Source of the DNA: Deltaproteobacteria bacterium
Lineage (GTDB): Bacteria > Desulfobacterota > Dissulfuribacteria > Dissulfuribacterales > S140-46
Reading direction: 5' to 3'
Assembly (NCBI GenBank): GCA_015491585.1
Contig: WFVQ01000230.1
Location: forward strand, 1 to 18,401
Length of the DNA stretch: 18,401 bases
The translations under genes and the position numbers were made by a program. The notes beneath the pieces were generated by a model. That model was not told where the DNA came from. It made no database searches and worked only from the letters and a program-made list of their open reading frames with translations. Below, piece by piece: positions 7,002 through 14,491 of this stretch. Numbering within the stretch: the first letter of the stretch is position 1; each line of letters starts with the position of its first letter.

Positions 7002-8189
7002 CTATCCGCACTTCTCCAGGGCCTTGGCGAAGCCCTCCCTGGACCGCTCTATCACCTCCTCGCCGACGCAGAAGGCGATCCTGAAATAGCCCGGCTGCCC
7101 GAAGCCTGAGCCAGGAACAGCGAGGATCAGTTGTTCTTGCAGGATGCGGACGAACTCGGCGTCGTCTTCCAAGGGGCTCTTGGGAAAGAAGTAGAAGGCC
7201 CCCCTTGGCATGGAGAAGGTGTACCCTGCGTCGCGGAGTATTGATGCGAAAAGGTCCCGCCTCCGCTGATATACCGAGACGTCCACGCTGACGTCCATGC
7301 ATCGTGCCACCACCCGCTGCATCAGGGCAGGGGCGTTCACATATCCCAGTATCCTGTTGGCCAGGGTCAGCGCACCCAGCAGGGCCTGCCGCTCCTCGGC
7401 CTCGGGATGGACTGCCACATAGCCGATCCGCTCTCCAGGAATGGAGAGGTCCTTGGAGAAGGAGGTGGTGACTATGGAATTACGGTAGTTCGCCAGGACC
7501 GGCGGCACCTCAACGCCGTCGAAGACCAGCCTCCTGTAAGGCTCGTCCGAGACCAAATAGATGGCATGCCCCACTTCCCGGGATTTCGCCTCCAGCAGCT
7601 CGCCGAGGGCACGCAGCTGATCCGCCGGATAGACCGCGCCAGAAGGGTTGTTGGGCGAGTTTATGAGAATCGCCTTTGTAGAGGGACCGATGGCCCCCTC
7701 TATGGCCGAAAGATCAAGGCCGAAATCCTCAGCCGAGGACACCGGCACCAGCCTGCCTCCGTGATTGTCCACGTAGAAGCCGTACTCGACGAAGAAGGGC
7801 CTCGGAACTATCACCTCCTCGCCTGGATTGAGCAAGGCCTTGAAGATTATGTTCAGGCCTCCGGCAGCCCCGCAGGTGAGAAGCACGTCGTCAGCAGAGC
7901 AAGAAACCTGGTGGTCGCGGGCCACCACCTGGGCCACCTTTTCCCTGGCCTCCGGTATTCCGGCATTGGGCATGTAGCCGTGGACCCCTGGCCCCTCCAG
8001 GGCGGCCGCCTCCTTCAGGGCAGACTGGAACTCGCGCGGGGGCAGAAGATCGGGATTGCCAAGGCTGAAGTCGCACACCGCTTCCTCTCCATGCTCCTTC
8101 TTAAGCCTGGCGCCCTCCTCGAACATCTTGCGGATCCACGAGGCCCGCTCCATGAAACCCAACATCTTTGTAGAAAGGGATGTAGCCAT
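7002..8189 (-). CDS. PLP-dependent class I/II aminotransferase (aspartate aminotransferase-like)
   Basis: The 395-residue cytosolic enzyme is a fold-type I aminotransferase. The PLP lysine is K246 in SFSKDLSIPGERIGY; N181 in SPNNPSG contacts the cofactor hydroxyl, D215 in SDEPYR pairs with the ring nitrogen, Y137/Y218-type aromatic positions are present, and R370 in FRIAF should bind the substrate carboxylate. GNPD at 44-47 and the GYMPNAGIPEAR segment are also typical. Substrate specificity (aspartate, alanine, aromatic or other) cannot be fixed from the sequence. The ATG at 8189 is chosen because GGAGG lies four bases upstream; an in-frame ATG at 8222 lacks a site. A probable promoter lies about 100 bases upstream. 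The flavoprotein gene follows after 30 bases. Confidence 0.93.
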   Translation of the reverse strand: MATSLSTKMLGFMERASWIRKMFEEGARLKKEHGEEAVCDFSLGNPDLLPPREFQSALKEAAALEGPGVHGYMPNAGIPEAREKVAQVVARDHQVSCSADDVLLTCGAAGGLNIIFKALLNPGEEVIVPRPFFVEYGFYVDNHGGRLVPVSSAEDFGLDLSAIEGAIGPSTKAILINSPNNPSGAVYPADQLRALGELLEAKSREVGHAIYLVSDEPYRRLVFDGVEVPPVLANYRNSIVTTSFSKDLSIPGERIGYVAVHPEAEERQALLGALTLANRILGYVNAPALMQRVVARCMDVSVDVSVYQRRRDLFASILRDAGYTFSMPRGAFYFFPKSPLEDDAEFVRILQEQLILAVPGSGFGQPGYFRIAFCVGEEVIERSREGFAKALEKCG

Positions 8190-8286
8190 GACTCCTCCAT
8201 TCAGCTTTCGAATTGAATCCATTCAACAATACGGGGCGTTTATGTCAAGGATGCAAGTGGGCCTTCACCTCCGGGCCGATAAGAGG

Positions 8287-8316
8287 CTTATACTATGATC
8301 CCCGATTCGAGGACAA
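8287..8316 (-). promoter_or_regulatory. Probable sigma-70 promoter for the aminotransferase gene
   Basis: On the reverse strand TTGTCC (8316-8311, 4 of 6 to consensus) is followed after 18 bases by TATAAG (8292-8287, 5 of 6). Transcription would start near 8280, giving a leader of about 90 bases to the ATG at 8189. Direction and location fit, but no experimental support exists. Confidence 0.4.
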
Positions 8317-8392
8317 GGGAAAAGGGCTTCAGGCAAGAGAGCGGTCACACTGCCAACGCAGGGAAGTTCGGGGCGCGCCGGCGCTCCATCAG

Positions 8393-8422
8393 TTGCAATT
8401 CCAGAGAATTAAGTCATAGTAT
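8393..8422 (+). promoter_or_regulatory. Possible sigma-70 promoter for glgC
   Basis: TTGCAA (8393-8398) and TAGTAT (8417-8422) are spaced by 18 bases, each matching 4 of 6 consensus positions. A start near 8429 would leave a leader of roughly 36 bases to the glgC ATG. The -10 region lies in TCATAGTAT, which also occurs in the opposing promoter at 8298-8290 on the other strand. Weak matches make this tentative; the rest of 8190-8464 shows no gene. Confidence 0.35.
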
Positions 8423-8464
8423 CCCCTGCCCTCGATAGGGCCAAAACGCTATAGGACGGTTGCG

Positions 8465-9724
8465 ATGAGAGAGACCTTGGCCATGATCCTTGCAGGAGGT
8501 GTGGGGAGCAGGCTGAACATCCTGGTCCGCCACAGGGCGAAGCCCGCGGTCCCTTTCGGGGGCATGTACCGGATTATAGACTTCGCGCTCTCCAACGCCA
8601 TGAACTCGGGCATCTCCCAGGCGGCGGTGCTCACCCAGTACAAACCTCTCTCTCTGATGCGCCACATCGGCACCGGTGCTCCGTGGGATTTCATAGGCAG
8701 GACCAGGACCCTGAAGATCCTCCCCCCCAGGACAGGAGAAAAAGAGTCAGACTGGTACAAAGGGACCGCTGACGCCGTCAGGCAGAACCTGGACTTCATA
8801 GGATCGCGCCCGTCCAGGCACGTCCTCATACTCTCTGGCGATCACGTCTATCACATGGACTACAAGGAGATGGTGGAACATCACGTCGAACGGGGCGCCA
8901 AGGTCACCGTTGCCATGATGGAGGTTCCCTGGGAGGACACCTCCCAGTTCGGGATCGGGGTGGTTGACGCCGCGGGAAGAATAGTAGAGTGGGAAGAGAA
9001 GCCCGAAAAGGCCACATCCAACCTGGCATCCATGGGGATCTACGTATTCGATACCGACTACCTGGTCTCGGCCCTGACATCCACTACCGAGGAGGACTTC
9101 GGACACCACATCATACCCAAGGCCCTTGAGGAGGGAGTCCTATACTCCTACCCCTTCACCGGCTACTGGCGCGACGTGGGCACGGTCAAATCCTACTGGG
9201 ACGCCCACATGGAGTTTGTCACGCCGGGTTCTGCCATAGCCCCGGAGGCATGGGGTGTATGCACAAATCTCGAAGAGGAGGGCATGGTGTCAGACCGTCC
9301 GCCCGCCAGGATCATGCCGGGCGCAGAGATAAGAGAATCCCGCTTAGCTCCTGGGTGTGTGATAGCCGGCAGGGTGGAGAGATCCGTGCTTTCGCCTGGA
9401 GTGGTGGTGGAGGAGGGCGCAGTAGTGGAGGAGTCGGTGATCCTGCACGATACCCTGATAGGGCAGAACGCCCGCCTTCACAGGGTTATATGTGACAAGC
9501 ACGCCGTCATCGAGAAGGGCGCAGAGGTGGGAATAGGCGACCCAGCCGTTCCCAACAATGCCTATCCGAAACACCTGTCCAGCGGCTTGACGCTCATAGG
9601 AAAGTGGGCTTTAGTCCCTCCCCGCGCCCGTGTGGGCACGAACTGTATAGTCGGCCCTGGAATCGGCCTGGACGCTTGGCCCACTGGAAACAGACTCGAA
9701 GACGGCGCCACTTTGGAGGAGTGA
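8465..9724 (+). CDS. glgC: Glucose-1-phosphate adenylyltransferase
   Basis: The 419-residue enzyme makes ADP-glucose from ATP and glucose-1-phosphate, the committed step of bacterial glycogen synthesis. The nucleotidyltransferase domain (1-250) shows GGVGSRL (11-17) with RAKPAVPFGG (24-33), YRIIDFALSNAMNSG (35-49), GTADAVRQN (100-108), the metal-binding SGDHVYHMDY (124-133), EKP at 178-180, ASMGIYVF at 188-195 and YWRDVGT at 234-240. The C-terminal 130 residues have the hexapeptide-like pattern of the left-handed beta-helix. Length is normal. The ATG at 8465 has AGGA eight bases upstream. The stop lies one base before glyQ, whose Shine-Dalgarno falls inside the glgC end. No other glycogen gene is in the window, so its linkage to glyQS is odd. 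Confidence 0.95.
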   Translation: MRETLAMILAGGVGSRLNILVRHRAKPAVPFGGMYRIIDFALSNAMNSGISQAAVLTQYKPLSLMRHIGTGAPWDFIGRTRTLKILPPRTGEKESDWYKGTADAVRQNLDFIGSRPSRHVLILSGDHVYHMDYKEMVEHHVERGAKVTVAMMEVPWEDTSQFGIGVVDAAGRIVEWEEKPEKATSNLASMGIYVFDTDYLVSALTSTTEEDFGHHIIPKALEEGVLYSYPFTGYWRDVGTVKSYWDAHMEFVTPGSAIAPEAWGVCTNLEEEGMVSDRPPARIMPGAEIRESRLAPGCVIAGRVERSVLSPGVVVEEGAVVEESVILHDTLIGQNARLHRVICDKHAVIEKGAEVGIGDPAVPNNAYPKHLSSGLTLIGKWALVPPRARVGTNCIVGPGIGLDAWPTGNRLEDGATLEE

Positions 9725-9725
9725 C

Positions 9726-10574
9726 ATGACCTTTCAGCAACTCATCTCGACACTTAACGGCTACTGGGAAGAGGCCGGCTGCCTCATTCTGCAGCCCTAT
9801 GATATAGAGGTAGGGGCAGGAACCTTTCATCCGGCCACGTTTCTCAGGTCCCTTGGACCAGACCCCTGGAAGGTGGCATACGTCCAGCCATCACGCAGGC
9901 CCACAGACGGGCGGTACGGCGAGAACCCAAACAGGCTGCAACACTACTACCAGTACCAGGTGATCCTGAAGCCCTCACCGGACGACGTCCAGGAGCTATA
10001 CCTCAAGAGCCTGGAAAGGTTCGGCCTGGACCTCTCCGAACACGACGTGAGGTTCGTAGAGGACGACTGGGAGTCCCCGACCCTGGGAGCCTGGGGGCTT
10101 GGCTGGGAGGTCTGGCTCGACGGTATGGAGATAACCCAGTTCACCTACTTTCAGCAGGTGGGCGGCATAGACGTGGCTCCGGTGTCGGTGGAGATCACCT
10201 ACGGACTCGAACGGATCGCCATGTATCTCCAGGAGAAGGAGAGCGTGTACGACCTGGCATGGAACTCCCAGGTCACCTACGGCGAGGTCCATTACATGGA
10301 CGAGGTGGAGTTCTCCAAATACAACTTCGAAGAGGCGGACGTGGAAGGGCTCAAGCTCCTCTTCTCCAGGTACGAGGAGGAGGGCCACAGGCTGCTCGAG
10401 GCAGGGTTGGTAAGGCCAGCATACGACCAGTGCCTGAAGTGCTCCCATGCCTTCAACCTGCTGGACGCCAGGGGCGCCATAAGCGTCTCGGAGAGGACCG
10501 CCTACATAGGCAAGGTACGCAGGTTGGCCCGGGGCGTGGCCAAGCTGTATGCAGGAGGCGAGGGCCATGAGTAG
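9726..10574 (+). CDS. glyQ: Glycyl-tRNA synthetase alpha subunit
   Basis: The 282-residue catalytic subunit of the bacterial two-subunit GlyRS activates glycine. The sequence is strongly conserved with the family: the start TFQQLISTLNGYWEEAGC, LQPYDIEVGAGTFHPATF (22-39), PWKVAYVQPSRRPTDGRYG (47-65) with its catalytic arginines, NRLQHYYQYQVILKPSP (68-84), and WEVWLDGMEITQFTYFQQ (127-144). GLERIAMYLQ is the class II motif 3. C236 and C239 in the CLKC segment are typical of these proteins. Length is normal. GGAGGAGTG before the ATG serves as ribosome site and lies within the end of glgC. The last eight bases overlap glyS, indicating coupled synthesis of the two subunits. Confidence 0.98.
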   Translation: MTFQQLISTLNGYWEEAGCLILQPYDIEVGAGTFHPATFLRSLGPDPWKVAYVQPSRRPTDGRYGENPNRLQHYYQYQVILKPSPDDVQELYLKSLERFGLDLSEHDVRFVEDDWESPTLGAWGLGWEVWLDGMEITQFTYFQQVGGIDVAPVSVEITYGLERIAMYLQEKESVYDLAWNSQVTYGEVHYMDEVEFSKYNFEEADVEGLKLLFSRYEEEGHRLLEAGLVRPAYDQCLKCSHAFNLLDARGAISVSERTAYIGKVRRLARGVAKLYAGGEGHE

Positions 10575-12654
10575 TTGGGAGGGAAGATTGCTTCTGGAGA
10601 TAGGCACAGAGGAGATGCCGGCCGGCTTCATACCCAGGGCATTGGAGGAACTCGATACCAGGGCGAGAAAACTGCTCCAGGAACAGGGGCTGGGATACGA
10701 AGACGTCACCACCTTGGGCACCCCGCGCAGGCTCATACTCCATGCCTCAGGAGTGGCAGAGCGGCAGCCCGACAGGGAGGAGACCGTGATTGGACCGCCG
10801 GAGAAGGTGGCCTTTGACCAGGAGGGCAGCCCCACCAAGGCGGCCAAGGGATTTGCCGCAAAGAACGGCTGTCCTGTGGAGGCGGTGGAGGTAGTGGAGA
10901 CCCCGAGGGGTAGATATGCCGCCGTGGTAAAGAGGATCACCGGGCTCCCGGCTGTGGAGGTCCTTGCCCAGGCCCTGCCCTCGCTGGTGACCTCCCTGCC
11001 GTTTCCCAAGTCCATGCGCTGGGGGAGCCACGACGTCACGTTCGGGAGGCCGATCCGTTGGCTCGTCGCCCTCCTCGAAGACCAGACCGTCCCCTTCGAG
11101 ATCGCAGGCGTGAAGTCGGGCTCTCGCTCAAGGGGCCACCGGTTCATGTCCAAGGGGTGGGTGGAGGCCACCTCGGATCTCTCCGTCTATCTGGAGCGGC
11201 TCAGGGAGAACGGTGTAGTGGCCTCCATGCAGGAGAGGATGGAGCTGGTGGAGCAGGGAGCCAGGGAGGCCGCTGCCGCGGCAGGCGGCCGGCTCCTGGA
11301 GGACGGGGAGCTGGTGGAACTAAACGCCAATCTCACCGAGTGGCCCGTGGCGGTCTGCGGCTCCTTTGAGCCGAGATTCCTGGAGGTGCCCCGGGAGGTC
11401 CTGATAACCGCCATGAAGGAGCATCAGAAATACTTTGCGGTGGAAGACGGAGAGGGGGGGCTCATGCCCAACTTCGTCGCCATAAACAATATCGAGCCCA
11501 GGGACGGCTCGAAGATCGTCAAGGGGCACGAACGGGTGCTCCGCGCGAGACTGAGCGATGCGGCCTTCTTTTTCGAGACCGACAAAAAAAGGCCCTTGGA
11601 GTCATTCGTCCAGGAACTCTCGGGGATGGTCTTCCATGCCAAGCTGGGCTCCCTGCTCGACAAGACCCAGAGAGTGAAGAGGCTCGCCGTCCACCTGGCC
11701 TCCATCCTTGCCCCAGAGGCCAAGGAGCACTCGGAGAGGGCAGCCCTCCTGGCCAAGGCCGACCTCCTCACCGAGATGGTTGGAGAGTTCCCGACGCTCC
11801 AGGGGATAATGGGGATGCACTATGCCAGGCTCTCCGGGGAACCCGAGGAGGTGTGCAGGGCCATAGCAGAACACTACATGCCGGTAAGGGCGGGGAGTGA
11901 GCTCCCCTCTACGGTCAGCGGCACCATATGCGCGATAGCAGACAAGATGGATACCATATGCGCCACCTTCGCCATCGGGCTCCAGCCGTCCGGCACCCAG
12001 GATCCATACGGCCTGAGACGCGCCGCCCTGGGAATACTGCACATACTCCTGGACAAGGAGATATCCCTGGACCTGGCAGGACTCGCCTATCAGGCGCTCT
12101 CCCTGGTGGCCGAGGCCCTTCCGGAGTTGGATCGCGCCTCTGTGGCAACCGAAGTCATGGGGTTCTTCAGGCGCAGGTTCACCTACGATCTCCAGTCACG
12201 GGGCTTTTCCGGCCCGGCGGTGGAGGCGGCTGCCAGCGCCAGGTTCGACGATCCCCTGGACTGCATGAGGAGGGTGGAGGCACTCTCGAAGGTCAAGGCG
12301 AGCCCAGATTTCGAGCCCCTGAGCATCGCCTTCAAGAGGGTGATGAACATCCTCAAGAAGTTCGACGGCGAGCCGGAGTTGAGAGAGGAGCTGCTGGCGG
12401 AGAAGGAGGAGCAGGGGCTGTACTCGGCGTACCGGGAGTTGGAGGACGAGGTCTCCTCCCTCTGCGACCGTGGAGAGTACGAGGCTGCCCTGTCGCGCCT
12501 TCTGGCATTGAAGGGGCCGGTGGATGCGTTTTTCGACAGTGTGCTGGTGATGGCCGAAGAACAGGAGTTGAGGCGCAACCGCCTCTCCCTGCTCTGGCAT
12601 ATCTCACGGCTCTTCCTGCGTATAGGCGACCTCTCCCATATGGCCGCCGAGTGA
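10567..12654 (+). CDS. glyS: Glycyl-tRNA synthetase beta subunit
   Basis: The 695-residue beta subunit binds tRNA-Gly and partners GlyQ in an alpha2beta2 enzyme. The N-terminus GRLLLEIGTEEMPAGF is diagnostic, followed by LGTPRRLI, GPP-EKVAFD, SMRWGSHDVTFGRPIRW (154-170) and PREVLITAMKEHQKYFAV (278-295). Farther on, RVLRARLSDAAFFFETDKK, MVGEFPTLQGIMGMHYA and DPYGLRRAALGI are typical, and the C-terminal ~100 residues form the DALR-like anticodon-binding domain. The ATG at 10567 is chosen because AGGAGG lies ten bases before it and it overlaps the glyQ stop by eight bases; an in-frame ATG at 10549 would add six residues only. Length matches the family. Confidence 0.97.
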   Translation: MSSWEGRLLLEIGTEEMPAGFIPRALEELDTRARKLLQEQGLGYEDVTTLGTPRRLILHASGVAERQPDREETVIGPPEKVAFDQEGSPTKAAKGFAAKNGCPVEAVEVVETPRGRYAAVVKRITGLPAVEVLAQALPSLVTSLPFPKSMRWGSHDVTFGRPIRWLVALLEDQTVPFEIAGVKSGSRSRGHRFMSKGWVEATSDLSVYLERLRENGVVASMQERMELVEQGAREAAAAAGGRLLEDGELVELNANLTEWPVAVCGSFEPRFLEVPREVLITAMKEHQKYFAVEDGEGGLMPNFVAINNIEPRDGSKIVKGHERVLRARLSDAAFFFETDKKRPLESFVQELSGMVFHAKLGSLLDKTQRVKRLAVHLASILAPEAKEHSERAALLAKADLLTEMVGEFPTLQGIMGMHYARLSGEPEEVCRAIAEHYMPVRAGSELPSTVSGTICAIADKMDTICATFAIGLQPSGTQDPYGLRRAALGILHILLDKEISLDLAGLAYQALSLVAEALPELDRASVATEVMGFFRRRFTYDLQSRGFSGPAVEAAASARFDDPLDCMRRVEALSKVKASPDFEPLSIAFKRVMNILKKFDGEPELREELLAEKEEQGLYSAYRELEDEVSSLCDRGEYEAALSRLLALKGPVDAFFDSVLVMAEEQELRRNRLSLLWHISRLFLRIGDLSHMAAE

Positions 12655-12707
12655 GCTCTACCTGCCGTGGGTGGTGAAAATTTCCTGGAAGAGCCCTGGA
12701 GGAGGTC

Positions 12708-14429
12708 ATGAAGGTCCGCGTAGCCCAGATCTGCGGCTTCTGCATGGGGGTCCGCCGCGCCATGGACCTGGCGCTTGACGCCGCCGCCAAGGCCAGGCCG
12801 CCGGTATTTACATTCGGTCCGCTCATCCACAATCCATCGGCCCTGGAGCTGCTGAGGTCGAAAGGGATCGAGGTCCTGGACCACATACCGGAGAAAGGCG
12901 AAGGCACGGTGATAATCAGGGCCCACGGCATCCCTCCAGGAGAGAGGGAGGCGCTGGAGAAGGCGGGTTTCCAGCTCATAGACGGGACCTGCACCAGGGT
13001 CGTCAAGGTCCAAATGCTGGCGAAGCACTACTCCTCCCTGGGCCATACCTGCGTGCTCATAGGCGACAGGGGGCACCCAGAGGTCAAGGGGATAATGGGC
13101 TATGCGGGCGAGAACGGGGTCCTGGTCAGCTCACTTGAGGAGCTGAAGGGCCTCCGGCTCAGCGGGCAATACATAATCTTGGCCCAGACCACCAGAGACA
13201 GGGAGGAGTTCGAGGAGTGGGCCAGGATGCTGCTGGATCGCTTTCCAGGCGGTCAGGTGTTCAATACCGTCTGCGACTCCACCCGCAAGCGCCAGCGCGA
13301 GGTGCGCAGGCTATGCCGCTCGGTGGATGCGGTGGTCGTAGTGGGGGGCCGCCAAAGCGCCAACACACGCAGGCTGGCCGAGATAGCCGCAGAATCCGGG
13401 AAGACCGCTCTGGCGGTCGAGACCGAGGAGGACCTCGACCTGGACGAGCTCCGCAGCTTCGGCTCGGTGGGAGTGACCGCGGGCGCCTCCACTCCAAACT
13501 GGATCATAAACCGGGTGGTCTCGGCCATAGAACAGGTGCCCGGAAGGGGCGAACCGCTGGCAGGAAGGCTGCTATACAGGCTTCTCCGCTTCCTGCACGA
13601 GACCACTGCATGGACCGCCCTGGCCGGCGGACTGCTCGCCCTGTCGTGTGGACTGCTCATGGGCCTGACGCCACAGGAGTCGTGGCGGGCAGTGGCTATG
13701 GCGTCACTCTACCTCTTCGCTATGCACACCATGAACAGGATCATGGACCGGGAATCCGGGGCCTACAACGATCCCATGCGGGCGCGATTCCTGGTGAGAC
13801 ACCGCAAGGTCTTCCAGACCCTCTCCCTTGCCGCCCTGTTTGCGGCCCTCTCCATAGCCCTCCAACTGGGTACCGTGCCCTTCCTGGCCCTGCTGGCCCT
13901 GAGCCTCCTGGGCCTGGCTTACAGCATCAGGATAGTGAAACAGAGGGCGTTGAAGGACTTCCCTGCCTCCAAGACCATATTCACCTCCCTGGCATGGACC
14001 GTGGTGACCACCGTGGTGCCGTGGTCCCATACACTGGAATCGCCCTCCAAGTGGGCGATGGTGGGCATACCGGTGCTGCTGCTCACCCTGGCGCGCTCGG
14101 CGCTCATGGAGATCCTGGACATCCACGGCGACAGGATCGTGGGGCGTGAGACCTTGGCGGTGATAATGGGAGAGGAGGGGCTCATGACCCTGGTCACCGC
14201 CCTCCTGGCCCTCCTGGCAGTGGTGGCCGTGGCCGCTCCCCTCTTCTCCGCCCCGGTGACCCTGGCCGCATTCGCCGCACCCGCGGCATGGGGCCTCTTC
14301 CTGCTCTGGAGCTTCAGGAGGCAGCGGCTCAGGCAGAACCTACGGATGGAGTGCATGGTGGAGCTCCTGTTCCTGGTCCTCTTTGCCGCCACCTGGGCCT
14401 TGAGCCTATTGGCACGCCCATCCATCTGA
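12708..14429 (+). CDS. ispH: IspH (HMBPP reductase) fused to a UbiA-like membrane prenyltransferase
   Basis: Residues 1-280 are a complete IspH/LytB, the 4Fe-4S enzyme that reduces HMBPP to IPP and DMAPP. Cluster ligands are C12 (GFCMGV), C95 (DGTC) and C189 (NTVCDST). H41 (LIHNP), H73 (RAHGI), H123 and E125 (GHPE), T161 (AQTT), the GGRQSANT loop (213-220) and TAGASTPNWI (257-266) are present. Residues 285-573 are hydrophobic with about seven or eight membrane segments and UbiA-like signatures: N343-x3-D347, a YSIRIVKQRALKDFP segment at 405-419, and D471-IHG-D475-RIVGRETLAV. The first Asp-rich motif is degenerate (G351 at the third acidic position). GGAGGAGG precedes the ATG. The gene follows glyS after 53 bases. 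The fusion is continuous, with no internal stop or frameshift. Confidence 0.9.
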   Translation: MKVRVAQICGFCMGVRRAMDLALDAAAKARPPVFTFGPLIHNPSALELLRSKGIEVLDHIPEKGEGTVIIRAHGIPPGEREALEKAGFQLIDGTCTRVVKVQMLAKHYSSLGHTCVLIGDRGHPEVKGIMGYAGENGVLVSSLEELKGLRLSGQYIILAQTTRDREEFEEWARMLLDRFPGGQVFNTVCDSTRKRQREVRRLCRSVDAVVVVGGRQSANTRRLAEIAAESGKTALAVETEEDLDLDELRSFGSVGVTAGASTPNWIINRVVSAIEQVPGRGEPLAGRLLYRLLRFLHETTAWTALAGGLLALSCGLLMGLTPQESWRAVAMASLYLFAMHTMNRIMDRESGAYNDPMRARFLVRHRKVFQTLSLAALFAALSIALQLGTVPFLALLALSLLGLAYSIRIVKQRALKDFPASKTIFTSLAWTVVTTVVPWSHTLESPSKWAMVGIPVLLLTLARSALMEILDIHGDRIVGRETLAVIMGEEGLMTLVTALLALLAVVAVAAPLFSAPVTLAAFAAPAAWGLFLLWSFRRQRLRQNLRMECMVELLFLVLFAATWALSLLARPSI

Positions 14430-14437
14430 ACTATTCT
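14409..14437 (+). promoter_or_regulatory. Probable sigma-70 promoter for the DUF169 gene
   Basis: TTGGCA (14409-14414, 5 of 6 to the -35 consensus) and TATTCT (14432-14437, 4 of 6 to the -10) are separated by exactly 17 bases. The -35 lies inside the last codons of the IspH-UbiA gene. Transcription would start near 14444, about 48 bases before the DUF169 start codon. Confidence 0.42.
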
Positions 14438-14491
14438 GCATAACATCCAGCCAGACGCCCCGATGCGGGCGGATTATACAAGGAGGTTGTC

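Noticed and set aside
7407..8216. A 269-codon plus-strand open frame opposite the aminotransferase
   Set aside because: It is antisense to an enzyme with complete PLP-binding residues and resembles no family.
14456..14471. CGCCC/GGGCG hairpin after the IspH-UbiA gene as a terminator
   Set aside because: Only five pairs with a six-base loop and no U-tract; it lies just before the DUF169 ribosome site, so termination there is unlikely.
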